A stretch of 52,985 nt of DNA from Deltaproteobacteria bacterium RIFOXYD12_FULL_55_16 (GCA_001799255.1 MGTC01000036.1:10033-63017); one strand, 5' to 3'; shown: positions 1 to 7,461, numbered from the stretch's first letter. Translations and numbers: made by a program. Notes: generated by a model from the sequence alone, not told the origin.

Positions 1-282
1 CACCCGGTGGCCGATGCCTTTGAGTTCCCCAGGGTCGGCAAGCGCCCCGGTTTCCCTTAAGATCGAGGCGATTAGCTGAAAGCCCTGCCGGTGGTCGGAA
101 ATCGGCAAGGCCCGGAGCATTTTTTCCATCTCACCCTGGGGGGTTCGCAGACGGTGGCTGAGATGGCTGCCCTCTTCGCCGATCTGTTCGAGGCTGCCCG
201 CAGCCAGCACCGCTTCGTCTTGCATGTCGAACAGCTGGTACTTGATGGATGAGCTGCCGGAGTTGAGTACCAGAATTTTCAT
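1..282 (-). CDS. ackA: Acetate kinase, N-terminal part (cut by window edge)
   Basis: The first 94 codons of acetate kinase, which converts acetyl phosphate and ADP to acetate and ATP in the cytosol. The protein begins MKILVLNSGSSSIKYQLFD, the phosphate-binding start typical of AckA and of the ASKHA fold. The ATG at 282 is the only sensible start because the family begins within a few residues of this motif. The gene lies downstream of pta on the same strand, so the two form the usual Pta-AckA pair for substrate-level phosphorylation. About three quarters of the protein lies outside the window. Confidence 0.95.
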   Translation of the reverse strand, partial: MKILVLNSGSSSIKYQLFDMQDEAVLAAGSLEQIGEEGSHLSHRLRTPQGEMEKMLRALPISDHRQGFQLIASILRETGALADPGELKGIGHRV

Positions 283-342
283 GGGTTTTTCCCCTCGTTC
301 ATTATTCAGCTAAGCAAAAACAGGCTTCAACATTTCAACCAA

Positions 343-452
343 CAGTAAATGAGCAGCAGTGCCGCAGATGCGCGAAAGAGGCCGGCGAAGTGTGCTATTG
401 CACACGAGCCGACCGATGACAAAGCAGATGTGGTGCTGCTGTTCATTTACTG
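343..452 (-). repeat. Family A palindromic element, copy A1 (short form)
   Basis: The arms at 425-452 and 343-370 pair with each other. On the minus strand the element begins GTAAATGAACAGCAG, whose TAA is the stop codon of pta, and ends CTGCTGCTCATTTAC. A small GTGC-AATA-GCAC hairpin lies inside. After the first arm comes CTGCTTTGTCATCGG, also seen in copy A4, which fixes the orientation. Against copies A2-A4 the outer stem has changed at several positions on both arms, keeping the pairing. Confidence 0.8.
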
Positions 453-2522
453 AGCCTGGATGGCGGTGATCGCTACGGTATTGACGATATCGGGCACGGT
501 GCAGCCCCGGCTCAGGTCGTTGACCGGTTTGTTCAGGCCCTGGAGGATCGGGCCGATGGCCACGGCGTTGGCCGAGCGCTGCACCGCCTTGTACAGGTTG
601 TTGCCGGTGTTCAGGTCAGGGAAGATAAAGACCGTGGCCTTGCCCGCCACCTGGCTGTCTGGCAGCTTGGTTTTTGCCACCCCGGCGTCCACGGCGGCGT
701 CATACTGGATCGGCCCTTCTATCATGAGGTCGGGCCGGAGTTCCTTGGCGATCCTGGTCGCCTCGCGCACCTTGTCCACGTCGGCGCCCTTGCCCGAGGC
801 GCCGGTGGCGTAGGAACACATGGCGATCAGGGGTTCAATCCCGTAGAGCCTGGCGGTCTGGGCCGAGCTTATGGCGATTTCCGCCAGTTGCTGGGCGTTG
901 GGCTCGGGGTTTACCGCGCAGTCGCCGTAGACCAGCACCCGGTCGGCCAGACACATCAAAAAGACGCTGGAAACAATGGAAACCCCCGGCTGGGTGCGGA
1001 TAATCTGCAGGGCCGGGCGGATGGTGTCGCCGGTGGTGTGTACCGCCCCGGAAACCATGCCGTCGGCCAGGCCCTTGTGGATCATCATGGTGCCGAAGTA
1101 GTTAACGTCGGCCACTGTATCCCAGGCGGCTTTTTCGGTGATCCCCTTGTGCTGGCGAAGCGCGAAGTAGGTCTGGGCAAAGTCCTGCCGCAAGCCGGAG
1201 GTGGCCGGGTCGATAAGGGTGATGCCGGTAAGATCAAGACCAAGATTGCTGGCTGCACTGCGAATCCCGGCGGGGTCGCCCAGCAGGGTGATCTCCGCGA
1301 CTCCGCGCCGGACAAGGATTTCACTGGCCCGCAGCACCCGTTCTTCCGTGCCTTCGGGCAGGACGATGTGTTGCCGGTGCTTCTGGGCCATCTCCACCAG
1401 GTTGTATTCGAACATGATCGGAGTGACCCGGGTGGATTTCACAAAGGAAATGCGGCCTTCCAGCTCGGGCAGGTTGATGTGGGTCTCAAAAAGCCCCAGA
1501 GCGGTGGCGATCTTGCGGTCGTTTTCCGGGGTGAGCATGGGGGGTACGGCGCTGGCGTTGATGGCGGTGGTAAAGGTGTCGGTCTGCACGCTGATGATGG
1601 GGACGGTCATCCGCAAGCCCTGGAGGAGCAGAGAAATCTGGGGGTCAGGCACAAAGCCGCCCGAGAGCAGCAGCCCGGCTATGCTCGGATAGGTGCTGGA
1701 AAAATTGGCGGCCAGCGTGCCGAGGATGATCTCGGAGCGGTCGCCCGGGGCGATGATCAGGTCGCCTTCCACCAGATGGTCGAGAAAATGCGGCAGACTC
1801 ATGGCCGCCACCTTGAAATCGGCTACCCCCCGGTTCATCTCCTCCGGCTCTCCCATGAGGATTTTTGCCTTCAGGGCCTTGGCGATCTCCCCCACCGTTG
1901 GCTTGCCTAAAAACGGTTCCTCCGGCAGGATGTAGACCGGCCCGCATTCCCCGGTGCAGGCAAGTTTTTCCCGCACTGTTGCCATGAGCGTGGGTTCTAC
2001 CCGGTTGACCACGCTGGCCAGGATGGTGCAGCCCTTCTTGAGGAAGGATTCCTGGGCCACATGCAGGGCGTCGAGGATATCCTCCGGGGATTTGTTATGG
2101 CAGTTTAAGAGCAGCAGGATAGGGCAGCCCAGGTTGTTGGCCACCTCGGCGTTGAACTCGAACTCAAAGGGCAGGGAAAGCCCGCTGAAATCGGTGCCCT
2201 CGCAGAGGACAAAATCACACCTGCTTTCCAGGCGCTTGTATTTATCGAGAATGATCTTGATGATCTGGTCGGGACTGCCTTCGGCGGAAAGATGTTGGGC
2301 CTCGTCATGGGAGATGGCGAACAGCTCGTTGTCGTCAAACTCAAGGCGGTAGCGGGCCTTGATCAATTGCAGGTTGTTGTCCGCCAGCGGGTGTAAAGGG
2401 ATGATGGGGCGGAAATAGCCGACCCGGCGCAGCCTGCGGGACAACAGCTCCATGAGGCCAAGGGCGATCACCGATTTGCCGCTCTGAGGGCCGATTGCCA
2501 CGATATACAAGCTCTGCGTCAT
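447..2522 (-). CDS. pta: Phosphate acetyltransferase
   Basis: A 691-residue long-form Pta (E. coli Pta has 714). It swaps acetyl groups between acetyl-CoA and acetyl phosphate. The N-terminal third is a P-loop, dethiobiotin synthetase-like domain with GPQSGKSVIALGL near residues 11-23. A DRTGG-type middle domain follows. The catalytic PTA domain fills about residues 365-690, with MFEYNLVEMAQKHRQHIVLPEG at its start, SGAVHTTGDTIRPALQ, and the C-terminal IQYDAAVDAGVA and FPDLNTGNN motifs. It lies upstream of ackA on the same strand. The TAA stop is the first base triplet of the family A repeat. The start ATG at 2522 directly precedes the MTQSLYIVA strand leading to the P-loop. Confidence 0.96.
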   Translation of the reverse strand: MTQSLYIVAIGPQSGKSVIALGLMELLSRRLRRVGYFRPIIPLHPLADNNLQLIKARYRLEFDDNELFAISHDEAQHLSAEGSPDQIIKIILDKYKRLESRCDFVLCEGTDFSGLSLPFEFEFNAEVANNLGCPILLLLNCHNKSPEDILDALHVAQESFLKKGCTILASVVNRVEPTLMATVREKLACTGECGPVYILPEEPFLGKPTVGEIAKALKAKILMGEPEEMNRGVADFKVAAMSLPHFLDHLVEGDLIIAPGDRSEIILGTLAANFSSTYPSIAGLLLSGGFVPDPQISLLLQGLRMTVPIISVQTDTFTTAINASAVPPMLTPENDRKIATALGLFETHINLPELEGRISFVKSTRVTPIMFEYNLVEMAQKHRQHIVLPEGTEERVLRASEILVRRGVAEITLLGDPAGIRSAASNLGLDLTGITLIDPATSGLRQDFAQTYFALRQHKGITEKAAWDTVADVNYFGTMMIHKGLADGMVSGAVHTTGDTIRPALQIIRTQPGVSIVSSVFLMCLADRVLVYGDCAVNPEPNAQQLAEIAISSAQTARLYGIEPLIAMCSYATGASGKGADVDKVREATRIAKELRPDLMIEGPIQYDAAVDAGVAKTKLPDSQVAGKATVFIFPDLNTGNNLYKAVQRSANAVAIGPILQGLNKPVNDLSRGCTVPDIVNTVAITAIQAQ

Positions 2523-2558
2523 GGTGGGATGTCCTCGTGATGAGTATATTAGACTGAA

Positions 2559-2616
2559 GGCTGAAGACTGAAATATATCAACTGCCCTTTGTCCTGAAAA
2601 CCTTCAGTCTTCAGCC
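2559..2616. repeat. Inverted repeat of degenerate TGAAGnC-type units between rRNA methyltransferase and pta
   Basis: GGCTGAAGACTGAA (2559-2572) and its perfect complement TTCAGTCTTCAGCC (2603-2616) flank a 30-base loop. The right arm covers the last codons and the TGA stop of the upstream methyltransferase gene. Units such as CTGAAG and GACTGAAGG recur, so this is a short-repeat palindrome rather than a terminator; no T-run follows. Confidence 0.6.
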
Positions 2617-4619
2617 CTCAGCCTTTCTAACAAAATCAGGATTTCGAGATTGGCCGAGCCTGGAAACATGTCGAGCGGCACGATGCGCCGCACCTGGTAG
2701 CCGTTGGCCTGCCATTCCCTCAGGGCGGGCGGGATCTGATCCACCCCGCAGAAGATATGGAGCGCCTTTTTCGGCTTCCGCCGGGCCAGGGCTGCGATCA
2801 CCCCTGGTAAGGTGCCCTGGCGGGGCGGATCAAGGAGGATCACCTCGTTGCTCATGGGCGGGGGCAGGGTTTTTTCCAGATAGCCGACCGTGATCCGGTG
2901 GGCTATAAATTTAGGAGCCGTTGCAAGATAACTTGTACCTTTTGGCCATTCTTTACGGCTCCTTATGCCGTTTTCGGGATCACCATTGTTCGCGTTGTTT
3001 GGCAACGACGGCTTAGGAGCCGTGGCAGAATAACTTGTACCTTTTGGCCATTCTTTACGGCTCCTTATGCCGTTTTCGGGATCACCATTGTTCGCGTTGT
3101 TTTGCAACGACGGCTTAGGAGCCGTGGCAGAATAACTTGTATCTTTTGGCCATTCTTTACGGCTCCTTATGCCGTTTTCGGGATCACCATTGTTCGCGTT
3201 GTTTTGCAACGACGGCTTGGCCTGGCCGCCCCGCTTCTGGTTAAGGCGGCTGTTGACTTCGGCGGCCCGGATGGAAGGGCCTTCACCATCAACGGCCAGC
3301 ACCTGCCGGTAGTAGGGGGCGAGATAATGGCTGAACAGGCCGTAGCCGCAGTAGAGATCGAGGAGCGCCTGATCCGGGGCCGGGGCCAGCAGTTCCCTCG
3401 CCCGGGTCAGCATGGTTTCCACCATGGATTCGTTGATTTGGGAAAACGAGGTTGGATGGAATTGATAGCGGCAGTCGTGGTAGGTGGCTCCCAGCTGATC
3501 CGGGCCGTAGAGCTTTTTGAAATTAAGGGTCTCCGCCGGGCGTTTGCTTTCGAGATAATAGTCGGACTGGCTGGGGTCAAGGTAGACAAAGGCGGCAGAG
3601 ACTGCGACGGGAAGTTTCTGGAGATGGGCGCTCAGCAGTTTCATCTTGCGAACCAGCGGCCCGTTCAGCAGATCCACATTGAAGATTACCGCCTGTTCCG
3701 TGTAGCTCCCACGGATGATGAGATAATTGAGATGCCCGGCGATCAGCCGGAAGGCTGGCTCGCTCAGCTTCTGTTGGAGAAAACGGTAGATGACCTCGTG
3801 CTCCTTGGGCTCCAGCGGCGAGGCGGTAAAATACTGCCGGTTTTTGGGCAGGGCGGCCTTGTCTCCCAAGAGCAGATACAGGGTGGAGCCATGGAGGAAG
3901 GCCTTGCGTTTTGAGGTAGTGCGGTAGTTGCGAGCCCTGGGGGAACGGATTACCTGTCCCGGCAGACCGGGCAGCCGGTGCTGTTTCCAGAAGGTCAGCA
4001 GGCCCTGGTCTTTTATCTGCAACTCCACGGAATAATCGAGGTGAGCCAGGGGAGAGCTGTAGAGGATAGCCTGGCCTTCCGGGCCAATGGTTGAGGGGAT
4101 GAGCGGCTTGAGAAAGCTGGCAAAGGAGCGATCAGAGGCCGAGGCCGGTGACCAGAAGTCATCTTCGGATAGTTCTGCCTGCGGTTCGCTGGCCCTGGTG
4201 AAGGCCCGGCCACGAGGGGAAGCAGGGCCCGGGCCACGGGTTTTTGGGCCAAAGGTTTTTTCTGAGGGTGGGTTTCTCTTGCGGCTGGTTGGACGGTCGG
4301 TTGCTGGCGCAGAGGGCCGGAAGGTTTCCTCTTTGGCTTGTTTTGCCCGTGGCTTTCTGCCATCGGTAAATTCACGCCCTGAAGATGAAGCAGCCGCAGG
4401 CTTGCGGGTCTTTTTGGTAAAGGTTCTTTTTGACGAGGATTTAGTATTGTCGCGAGAAGGGCGAGCCTTTATTGTGGCAGCGGTCTGGCTGTCTTGTTTC
4501 GCGCGGGCCGGTTTGGGGGTGGGGCTTTTTTTGCTTACAGACAAGGGATCACCAAGAGGAAAGAAGGAAAAGAAGCCGTTGTTCACAAGGTGTAACGATT
4601 TAAAGATCGTGATCGGCAT
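2604..4619 (-). CDS. RlmD/TrmA-family RNA (uracil-5-)-methyltransferase with in-frame repeat insertion
   Basis: Class I SAM-dependent RNA methyltransferase of the TrmA/RlmD group, likely methylating C5 of a uridine in rRNA or tRNA. Visible motifs are LLDLYCGYGLFSHYLAP (SAM site), VILLDPPRQG, the Cys in HIFCGVDQI and the C-terminal LDMFPGSANLE. The first 150 residues are basic and low in complexity (Lys, Arg, Pro, Ser) and may be a disordered RNA-binding tail. Between the SAM motif and DPPRQG lie three 34-residue repeats (KPSLQNNANNGDPENGIRSR and so on) coded by a triple family B DNA element, making the protein about 100 residues too long there. The ATG at 4619 lies inside another family B copy; a TTG at 4544 is an alternative start. 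Whether the enzyme is active with the insert is unknown. Confidence 0.8.
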   Translation of the reverse strand: MPITIFKSLHLVNNGFFSFFPLGDPLSVSKKSPTPKPARAKQDSQTAATIKARPSRDNTKSSSKRTFTKKTRKPAAASSSGREFTDGRKPRAKQAKEETFRPSAPATDRPTSRKRNPPSEKTFGPKTRGPGPASPRGRAFTRASEPQAELSEDDFWSPASASDRSFASFLKPLIPSTIGPEGQAILYSSPLAHLDYSVELQIKDQGLLTFWKQHRLPGLPGQVIRSPRARNYRTTSKRKAFLHGSTLYLLLGDKAALPKNRQYFTASPLEPKEHEVIYRFLQQKLSEPAFRLIAGHLNYLIIRGSYTEQAVIFNVDLLNGPLVRKMKLLSAHLQKLPVAVSAAFVYLDPSQSDYYLESKRPAETLNFKKLYGPDQLGATYHDCRYQFHPTSFSQINESMVETMLTRARELLAPAPDQALLDLYCGYGLFSHYLAPYYRQVLAVDGEGPSIRAAEVNSRLNQKRGGQAKPSLQNNANNGDPENGIRSRKEWPKDTSYSATAPKPSLQNNANNGDPENGIRSRKEWPKGTSYSATAPKPSLPNNANNGDPENGIRSRKEWPKGTSYLATAPKFIAHRITVGYLEKTLPPPMSNEVILLDPPRQGTLPGVIAALARRKPKKALHIFCGVDQIPPALREWQANGYQVRRIVPLDMFPGSANLEILILLERLRAED
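2911..3216 (-). repeat. Three tandem in-frame 102-bp family B elements inside a coding sequence
   Basis: Units 2911-3012, 3013-3114 and 3115-3216 are nearly identical, each 102 bp (34 codons). Each holds the perfect stem AGGAGCCGT / ACGGCTCCT and a second palindromic part ending AACGACGGC. The same element lies between genes at 32281-32387, 44052-44156 and 4573-4675, so these units entered the gene as DNA elements. Because 102 is a multiple of three and the frame has no stop, the reading frame stays open. Confidence 0.9.
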
Positions 4620-4675
4620 AAGGGGCCGTAACGAAAAGGTCTGAAATGTAGTGCATTGTTAACGGCCCCTAAATA
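4573..4675 (-). repeat. Family B element, copy at the 5' end of the methyltransferase gene
   Basis: Read on the plus strand it runs from AGCCGTTGTTCACAAGG through CGGCATAAGGGGCCGTTA-like sequence to TAACGGCCCCTAA, matching the plan of the other B copies. Its strong stem is AGGGGCCGT / ACGGCCCCT, where the usual A-T pair is replaced by G-C on both sides. It contains the ATG and about the first 15 codons of the methyltransferase reading frame. Confidence 0.7.
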
Positions 4676-4880
4676 AGAAAACTATACACTCCAGCAGAAG
4701 AAGCATAAAGAAAATTCGTTGCTCGGGAAGGTAAAATGGGTAGAGCTGGTCGCCGGATCGGTTGGCGGATCACAAGAAGAGATTTAAAAAGATTGGCTGG
4801 GAAGAAGGGCAACAAATAAGGCCGCCGGATGATATCCGGGAGGTCGACGTGAAGCCTCTGTTTTTCCCTTGGTGTTACTT

Positions 4881-4928
4881 ATCATGCAACGTCCCTGCCC
4901 TCTGTGCGGGTCAGGGACGTTGCATGAT
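4881..4928 (+). repeat. Perfect 17-bp inverted repeat over the mqsA-like start codon
   Basis: ATCATGCAACGTCCCTG (4881-4897) is repeated exactly inverted at 4912-4928 with a 14-base loop. The ATG of the antitoxin-like gene is inside the left arm. In mRNA this would bury the start codon in a strong hairpin; in DNA it could be an operator for a self-repressing HTH protein. Confidence 0.75.
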
Positions 4929-5276
4929 GGCGTCAAAGCCATTACGCAGAATTACAAGGGGCACATCTTTAACTCGGAAACCCATGGGGCGTTCTGTGAC
5001 CACTGCGCTGATGGTTTTGCCGAATTCAATGTGGAGGAAGAAGCCGCTTGGTTAGCCTTTCGTGACGGGGTGGATGCGGCAGAGGCCTCAGAACTGGCCC
5101 GTATTCGCCACAAACTGAAACTCACCCAACTGGAAGCCGCCCAACTGGCAGGAGGGGGCAAAAACGCCTTTTCTCGTTATGAACGTGGGCAGACCAAACC
5201 GCTGGCCGCTGTGATTAACCTCTTCCGCCTACTTGATCGCCACCCGGAATTGTTGAGCGAGTTAAAACGCGGCTGA
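4884..5276 (+). CDS. MqsA/YgiT-type antitoxin or transcription regulator, without a visible toxin
   Basis: A 130-residue protein with an N-terminal zinc finger (Cys5, Cys8, Cys38, Cys41) and a C-terminal XRE helix-turn-helix, about residues 70-125, with LTQLEAAQLAGGGKNAFSRY and ERGQTKPL. This is the MqsA/YgiT plan, in which the zinc domain binds an MqsR-like toxin and the HTH represses the operon. MqsR normally precedes it, but no MqsR-like reading frame is seen in the 200 bases upstream or downstream. It may be an orphan antitoxin or a stand-alone regulator. The ATG at 4884 is chosen because homologues start right before the first CxxC; an upstream in-frame ATG-like start at 4869 would add five residues. 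Confidence 0.8.
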   Translation: MQRPCPLCGSGTLHDGVKAITQNYKGHIFNSETHGAFCDHCADGFAEFNVEEEAAWLAFRDGVDAAEASELARIRHKLKLTQLEAAQLAGGGKNAFSRYERGQTKPLAAVINLFRLLDRHPELLSELKRG

Positions 5277-5484
5277 AATGCCCCTGTTAAGGTGGGCAAA
5301 TGTTTCTCTTTTACCAATCCTCCGCTCTTTGGTTGCACGAACAAAGCAGGGTTCCTTCCCTCGTCCGGGGTTATTGTACGGACAACTCCCAGACGGGACT
5401 TTAACCCGTTAGATTTACTGCTGTTACTGCGAACGGTCAGACCACGTTTATCTGTGCTGGTTTTTCTCTTTTATGGACGAATGT
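5277..5484. other. Intergenic stretch without a recognised gene
   Basis: About 200 bases between the MqsA-like gene and the short tandem repeats. An open frame from 5292 to 5561 exists, but it runs into the simple repeat, has no good ribosome site and resembles nothing known to me. I see no feature here that I can support. Confidence 0.4.
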
Positions 5485-5591
5485 CCGAAACTCTAACCCG
5501 ACCCCAGACTCCCCTAACCCGACCCCAGACTCCCCCGACCCCAGACTCCCCGAAACTCTAACCCGACCCCAGACTCCCGACCCCAGACTCC
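5485..5591. repeat. Short tandem repeats of GACCCCAGACTCC
   Basis: GACCCCAGACTCC occurs five times in about 100 bases, separated by CTAACC or CGAAACTCTAACC. The array lies directly after the stop codon of the cassette gene on the minus strand, where that cassette's own attC site would be expected. Similar GGGGTCTG-type repeats are known as REP sequences linked to RAYT transposases, but no transposase is visible here. Confidence 0.75.
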
Positions 5592-6431
5592 TCAACGCAA
5601 CTCTTGCTCAATGTGATGCAAATAGGCGTAAGCACGAAGGCTCGCTGGTATGTTTGCGCCCTTTCGAATATGCGCCATATCAAACTTCAACGCCCCGGCG
5701 ATTGCACCAGCCCCGGCAGCTACAGCTATTGGCATGCCGAAGCTGGCCGCTGCTGCGCCGCCAGCCAACGCCAAACCGGCAATGTTGGGAATGTTTAGCT
5801 CAACCTTTAGAGAAGACAGAAACCGTCTAGCAAAACTTTCTCCAAAGACATCATTGAGGTCTTGAAGCGCGCGTTGAATACGATCTTGTGCTTGGAGCTT
5901 TGCTCTTGGTATGTCTGCGGCGCTCGCGGCCTCTTGGTAAAGCTCATCCATCGCGGATCTGAAGTGAAGCAGCTCTGAATTTCGGCGCTGCTTGAACTCC
6001 AGAATTTCTTCGAACGAGACATCTGCAGCTGGAACAGGAACGGCTGAATAGATTTCCACTTCAAGAGATCTTGTTTCGACCGTGCCTTCCGGTGAACTCG
6101 CCAGAAGCTTCGAATGCTGCGCGAGTGACCAAGTGCCAGGTTCATTCTTGTCCCGCTCTTCCAGTGCAGAAACTTGCATCTGGAGCATTGCGTAGCCGAC
6201 ATTTCCAGCGAAGGACGTGAATCGGACCATCGTTCGTTCTAGTACACCTGCTGAGCGCAGAAACTCAAGTTCAGGCGCATCGCCAATGGCGATGATGTTG
6301 TTGTTGGGCCAATCCAGCTTGTCCCAATAAAGCAGGTACTGTCGAAGGGAGACTGGATCGAAACCTCCTCCCATGGAGAACCGCTGCCCGTCGAATTCAA
6401 AGCGGGGTGTTATGACGATTCCGCGTGACAT
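5592..6431 (-). CDS. DUF6236-like protein of unknown function, gene cassette
   Basis: A 279-residue protein with no known activity. The N-terminus SRGIVITPRFEF and the segment LRQYLLYWDKLDWPNNNI resemble proteins grouped as DUF6236. Residues about 150-215 are charged and helical, and a Gly/Ala-rich stretch (GLALAGGAAAASFGMP) near residues 230-255 is hydrophobic. The start at 6431 is favoured over 6467 because AAGGAG lies eight bases upstream. The start codon is only 18 bases beyond the end of an attC-like site in the same orientation, the classic layout of an integron gene cassette. Such cassette genes often encode defence or stress proteins, but here that is only context. Confidence 0.7.
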   Translation of the reverse strand: MSRGIVITPRFEFDGQRFSMGGGFDPVSLRQYLLYWDKLDWPNNNIIAIGDAPELEFLRSAGVLERTMVRFTSFAGNVGYAMLQMQVSALEERDKNEPGTWSLAQHSKLLASSPEGTVETRSLEVEIYSAVPVPAADVSFEEILEFKQRRNSELLHFRSAMDELYQEAASAADIPRAKLQAQDRIQRALQDLNDVFGESFARRFLSSLKVELNIPNIAGLALAGGAAAASFGMPIAVAAGAGAIAGALKFDMAHIRKGANIPASLRAYAYLHHIEQELR

Positions 6432-6448
6432 GTATGTAGCTCCTTGAT

Positions 6449-6513
6449 GCCCAACGTTCCAGCTCACCGGACCCGCGCTGTTTGCGGGGTCCGTGTGTAG
6501 CCGGTGGTTAGCC
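6449..6513 (-). mobile_element. attC-like integron recombination site
   Basis: On the minus strand the site runs from GGCTAAC to GTTGGGC, the R'' and R' boxes (GTTRRRY fits exactly, RYYYAAC with one mismatch). Between them, ACGGACCCCGC and GCGCGGGTCCG pair around an AAACA loop, and CCGGCT faces AGCTGG with unpaired bases, as in known attC sites. Length is 65 bp. It follows the TacAT pair and precedes the DUF6236-like cassette. No integron integrase is in the window. Confidence 0.72.
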
Positions 6514-6643
6514 TTTTTTCATGTGCACATAGAAAACAAATACTTTCCGGGGGCACCAGGGTCAGGCTTGACTTTCGGACATTTGGGAATTCCTGGGACA
6601 GTTTATTCAACTATTGTCAACCTCTAATTCCCGATTAACTCCC
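6514..6643. other. Spacer between TacT-like gene and attC
   Basis: A 130-base stretch with no gene. It would be the 3' untranslated part of the cassette carrying the toxin-antitoxin pair if that pair is a cassette ending in the attC site. Confidence 0.35.
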
Positions 6644-7132
6644 TTACAACTTCCAACCGACCAAGCTCAGCATCAGCATCATCGGTTGCAGGGGCGATTC
6701 CTGGAAGCCATGACGGAGGTAGAATCTTTTCGCGTCTTCGGGCAGAGCGTGTACGACGAGGGCACGGATTCCTGCCTGCTTCGAAACGGCCAGAGTCCTG
6801 AGAACCGCATCCTTCAACAGCCCCGCGCCAACCCCTCTCTTCTGCCAGCCGACATCTATCGCCAAACGCCCCAGGACCATGACCGGGATCGGTTCCGGCA
6901 TTTTCCTCCTGATCCCGCCGGTTGCTTCCTCGCGGCTGACGCTGCCGGTGGCCAGGGCGTAGAAACCGACGACCCTGGCGTCCTGGCAAACCACGAAGGT
7001 GCGGGAGGCCCCTGAGGTTTCATTCGGGAGCGCCCGGCGCCGGAGCCAGTCATTCATGTCCGGGACTCCGCAGCTGAATTCCGCCAGGGCGTGGGATGCG
7101 GTAAGTGATGCCGGCGGGGTCAATCCTCCCAT
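6644..7132 (-). CDS. GNAT acetyltransferase toxin, TacT-like
   Basis: A 162-residue GNAT-fold acetyltransferase. Toxins of this family acetylate the amino group of charged tRNAs and stop translation. The acetyl-CoA loop reads RLAIDVGWQKRGVGAGLL (about residues 88-105), with the Q/RxxGxG/A pyrophosphate-binding motif. The N-terminal LAEFSCGVPDMNDWLRRRA and the C-terminal AKRFYLRHGFQESP, holding the usual Tyr, match the TacT group. The gene overlaps the upstream DUF1778-type antitoxin gene by 13 bases, the standard order and coupling in TacAT operons. No truncation is seen, so it is probably functional. Confidence 0.88.
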   Translation of the reverse strand: MGGLTPPASLTASHALAEFSCGVPDMNDWLRRRALPNETSGASRTFVVCQDARVVGFYALATGSVSREEATGGIRRKMPEPIPVMVLGRLAIDVGWQKRGVGAGLLKDAVLRTLAVSKQAGIRALVVHALPEDAKRFYLRHGFQESPLQPMMLMLSLVGWKL

Positions 7133-7392
7133 GGCGCCCTTGTGGTCAGCAGGGTCTTGACCGCTTCGGGAACGGGGGCCTGCAGTGCATCTTCAAAGGC
7201 CTGAAATTGCTCGGCAGTGGCCAGGAACAGCCGCTGGTCCAACAGGACGTTTTCCGCTTCCCGGCAGGCCGCTTCCAACATGAAATCGGAACGGTTCTTG
7301 CGCAGTGCCGCCGCCGCTTTGTCTATCAGGTTACGCTGGGCTGGTAGAGCCCGGATATTTATCGGTGCTTTTCTTGTTTCGGTATGTGCCAT
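7120..7392 (-). CDS. DUF1778 antitoxin, TacA-like
   Basis: A 90-residue protein with a ribbon-helix-helix N-terminus (INIRALPAQRNLIDKAAAAL) that binds DNA, and a C-terminal tail (FLATAEQFQAFEDALQAPVP) that wraps and neutralises the GNAT toxin. The ATG at 7392 starts MAHTETRKAPINIR; the open frame reaches further upstream only through family C repeat sequence and is not needed. Toxin and antitoxin genes overlap, which suggests translational coupling. The RHH domain probably represses its own promoter, which must lie in or next to the tandem C repeats upstream. Confidence 0.88.
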   Translation of the reverse strand: MAHTETRKAPINIRALPAQRNLIDKAAAALRKNRSDFMLEAACREAENVLLDQRLFLATAEQFQAFEDALQAPVPEAVKTLLTTRAPWED

Positions 7393-7461
7393 GATTGAAT
7401 CTCCGTAGTGTATATAAGACGAATATACAATGGTGGGATACAATGTCAAGTTTTGAGTATG

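Noticed and set aside
888-1910. 340-codon open frame opposite pta
   Set aside because: Composition and lack of motifs mark it as an antisense shadow of pta; the real gene has clear family motifs.
2911-3216. CRISPR array
   Set aside because: The three 102-bp units are directly joined without spacers and are themselves palindromic elements found elsewhere singly. No cas genes are present.
4762-5055. MqsR-like toxin upstream of the MqsA-like gene
   Set aside because: The frame shares no MqsR features and runs into the antitoxin gene in another phase.
5292-5561. 89-codon plus-strand gene
   Set aside because: Ends in translated tandem repeats, has no ribosome site and no family resemblance.
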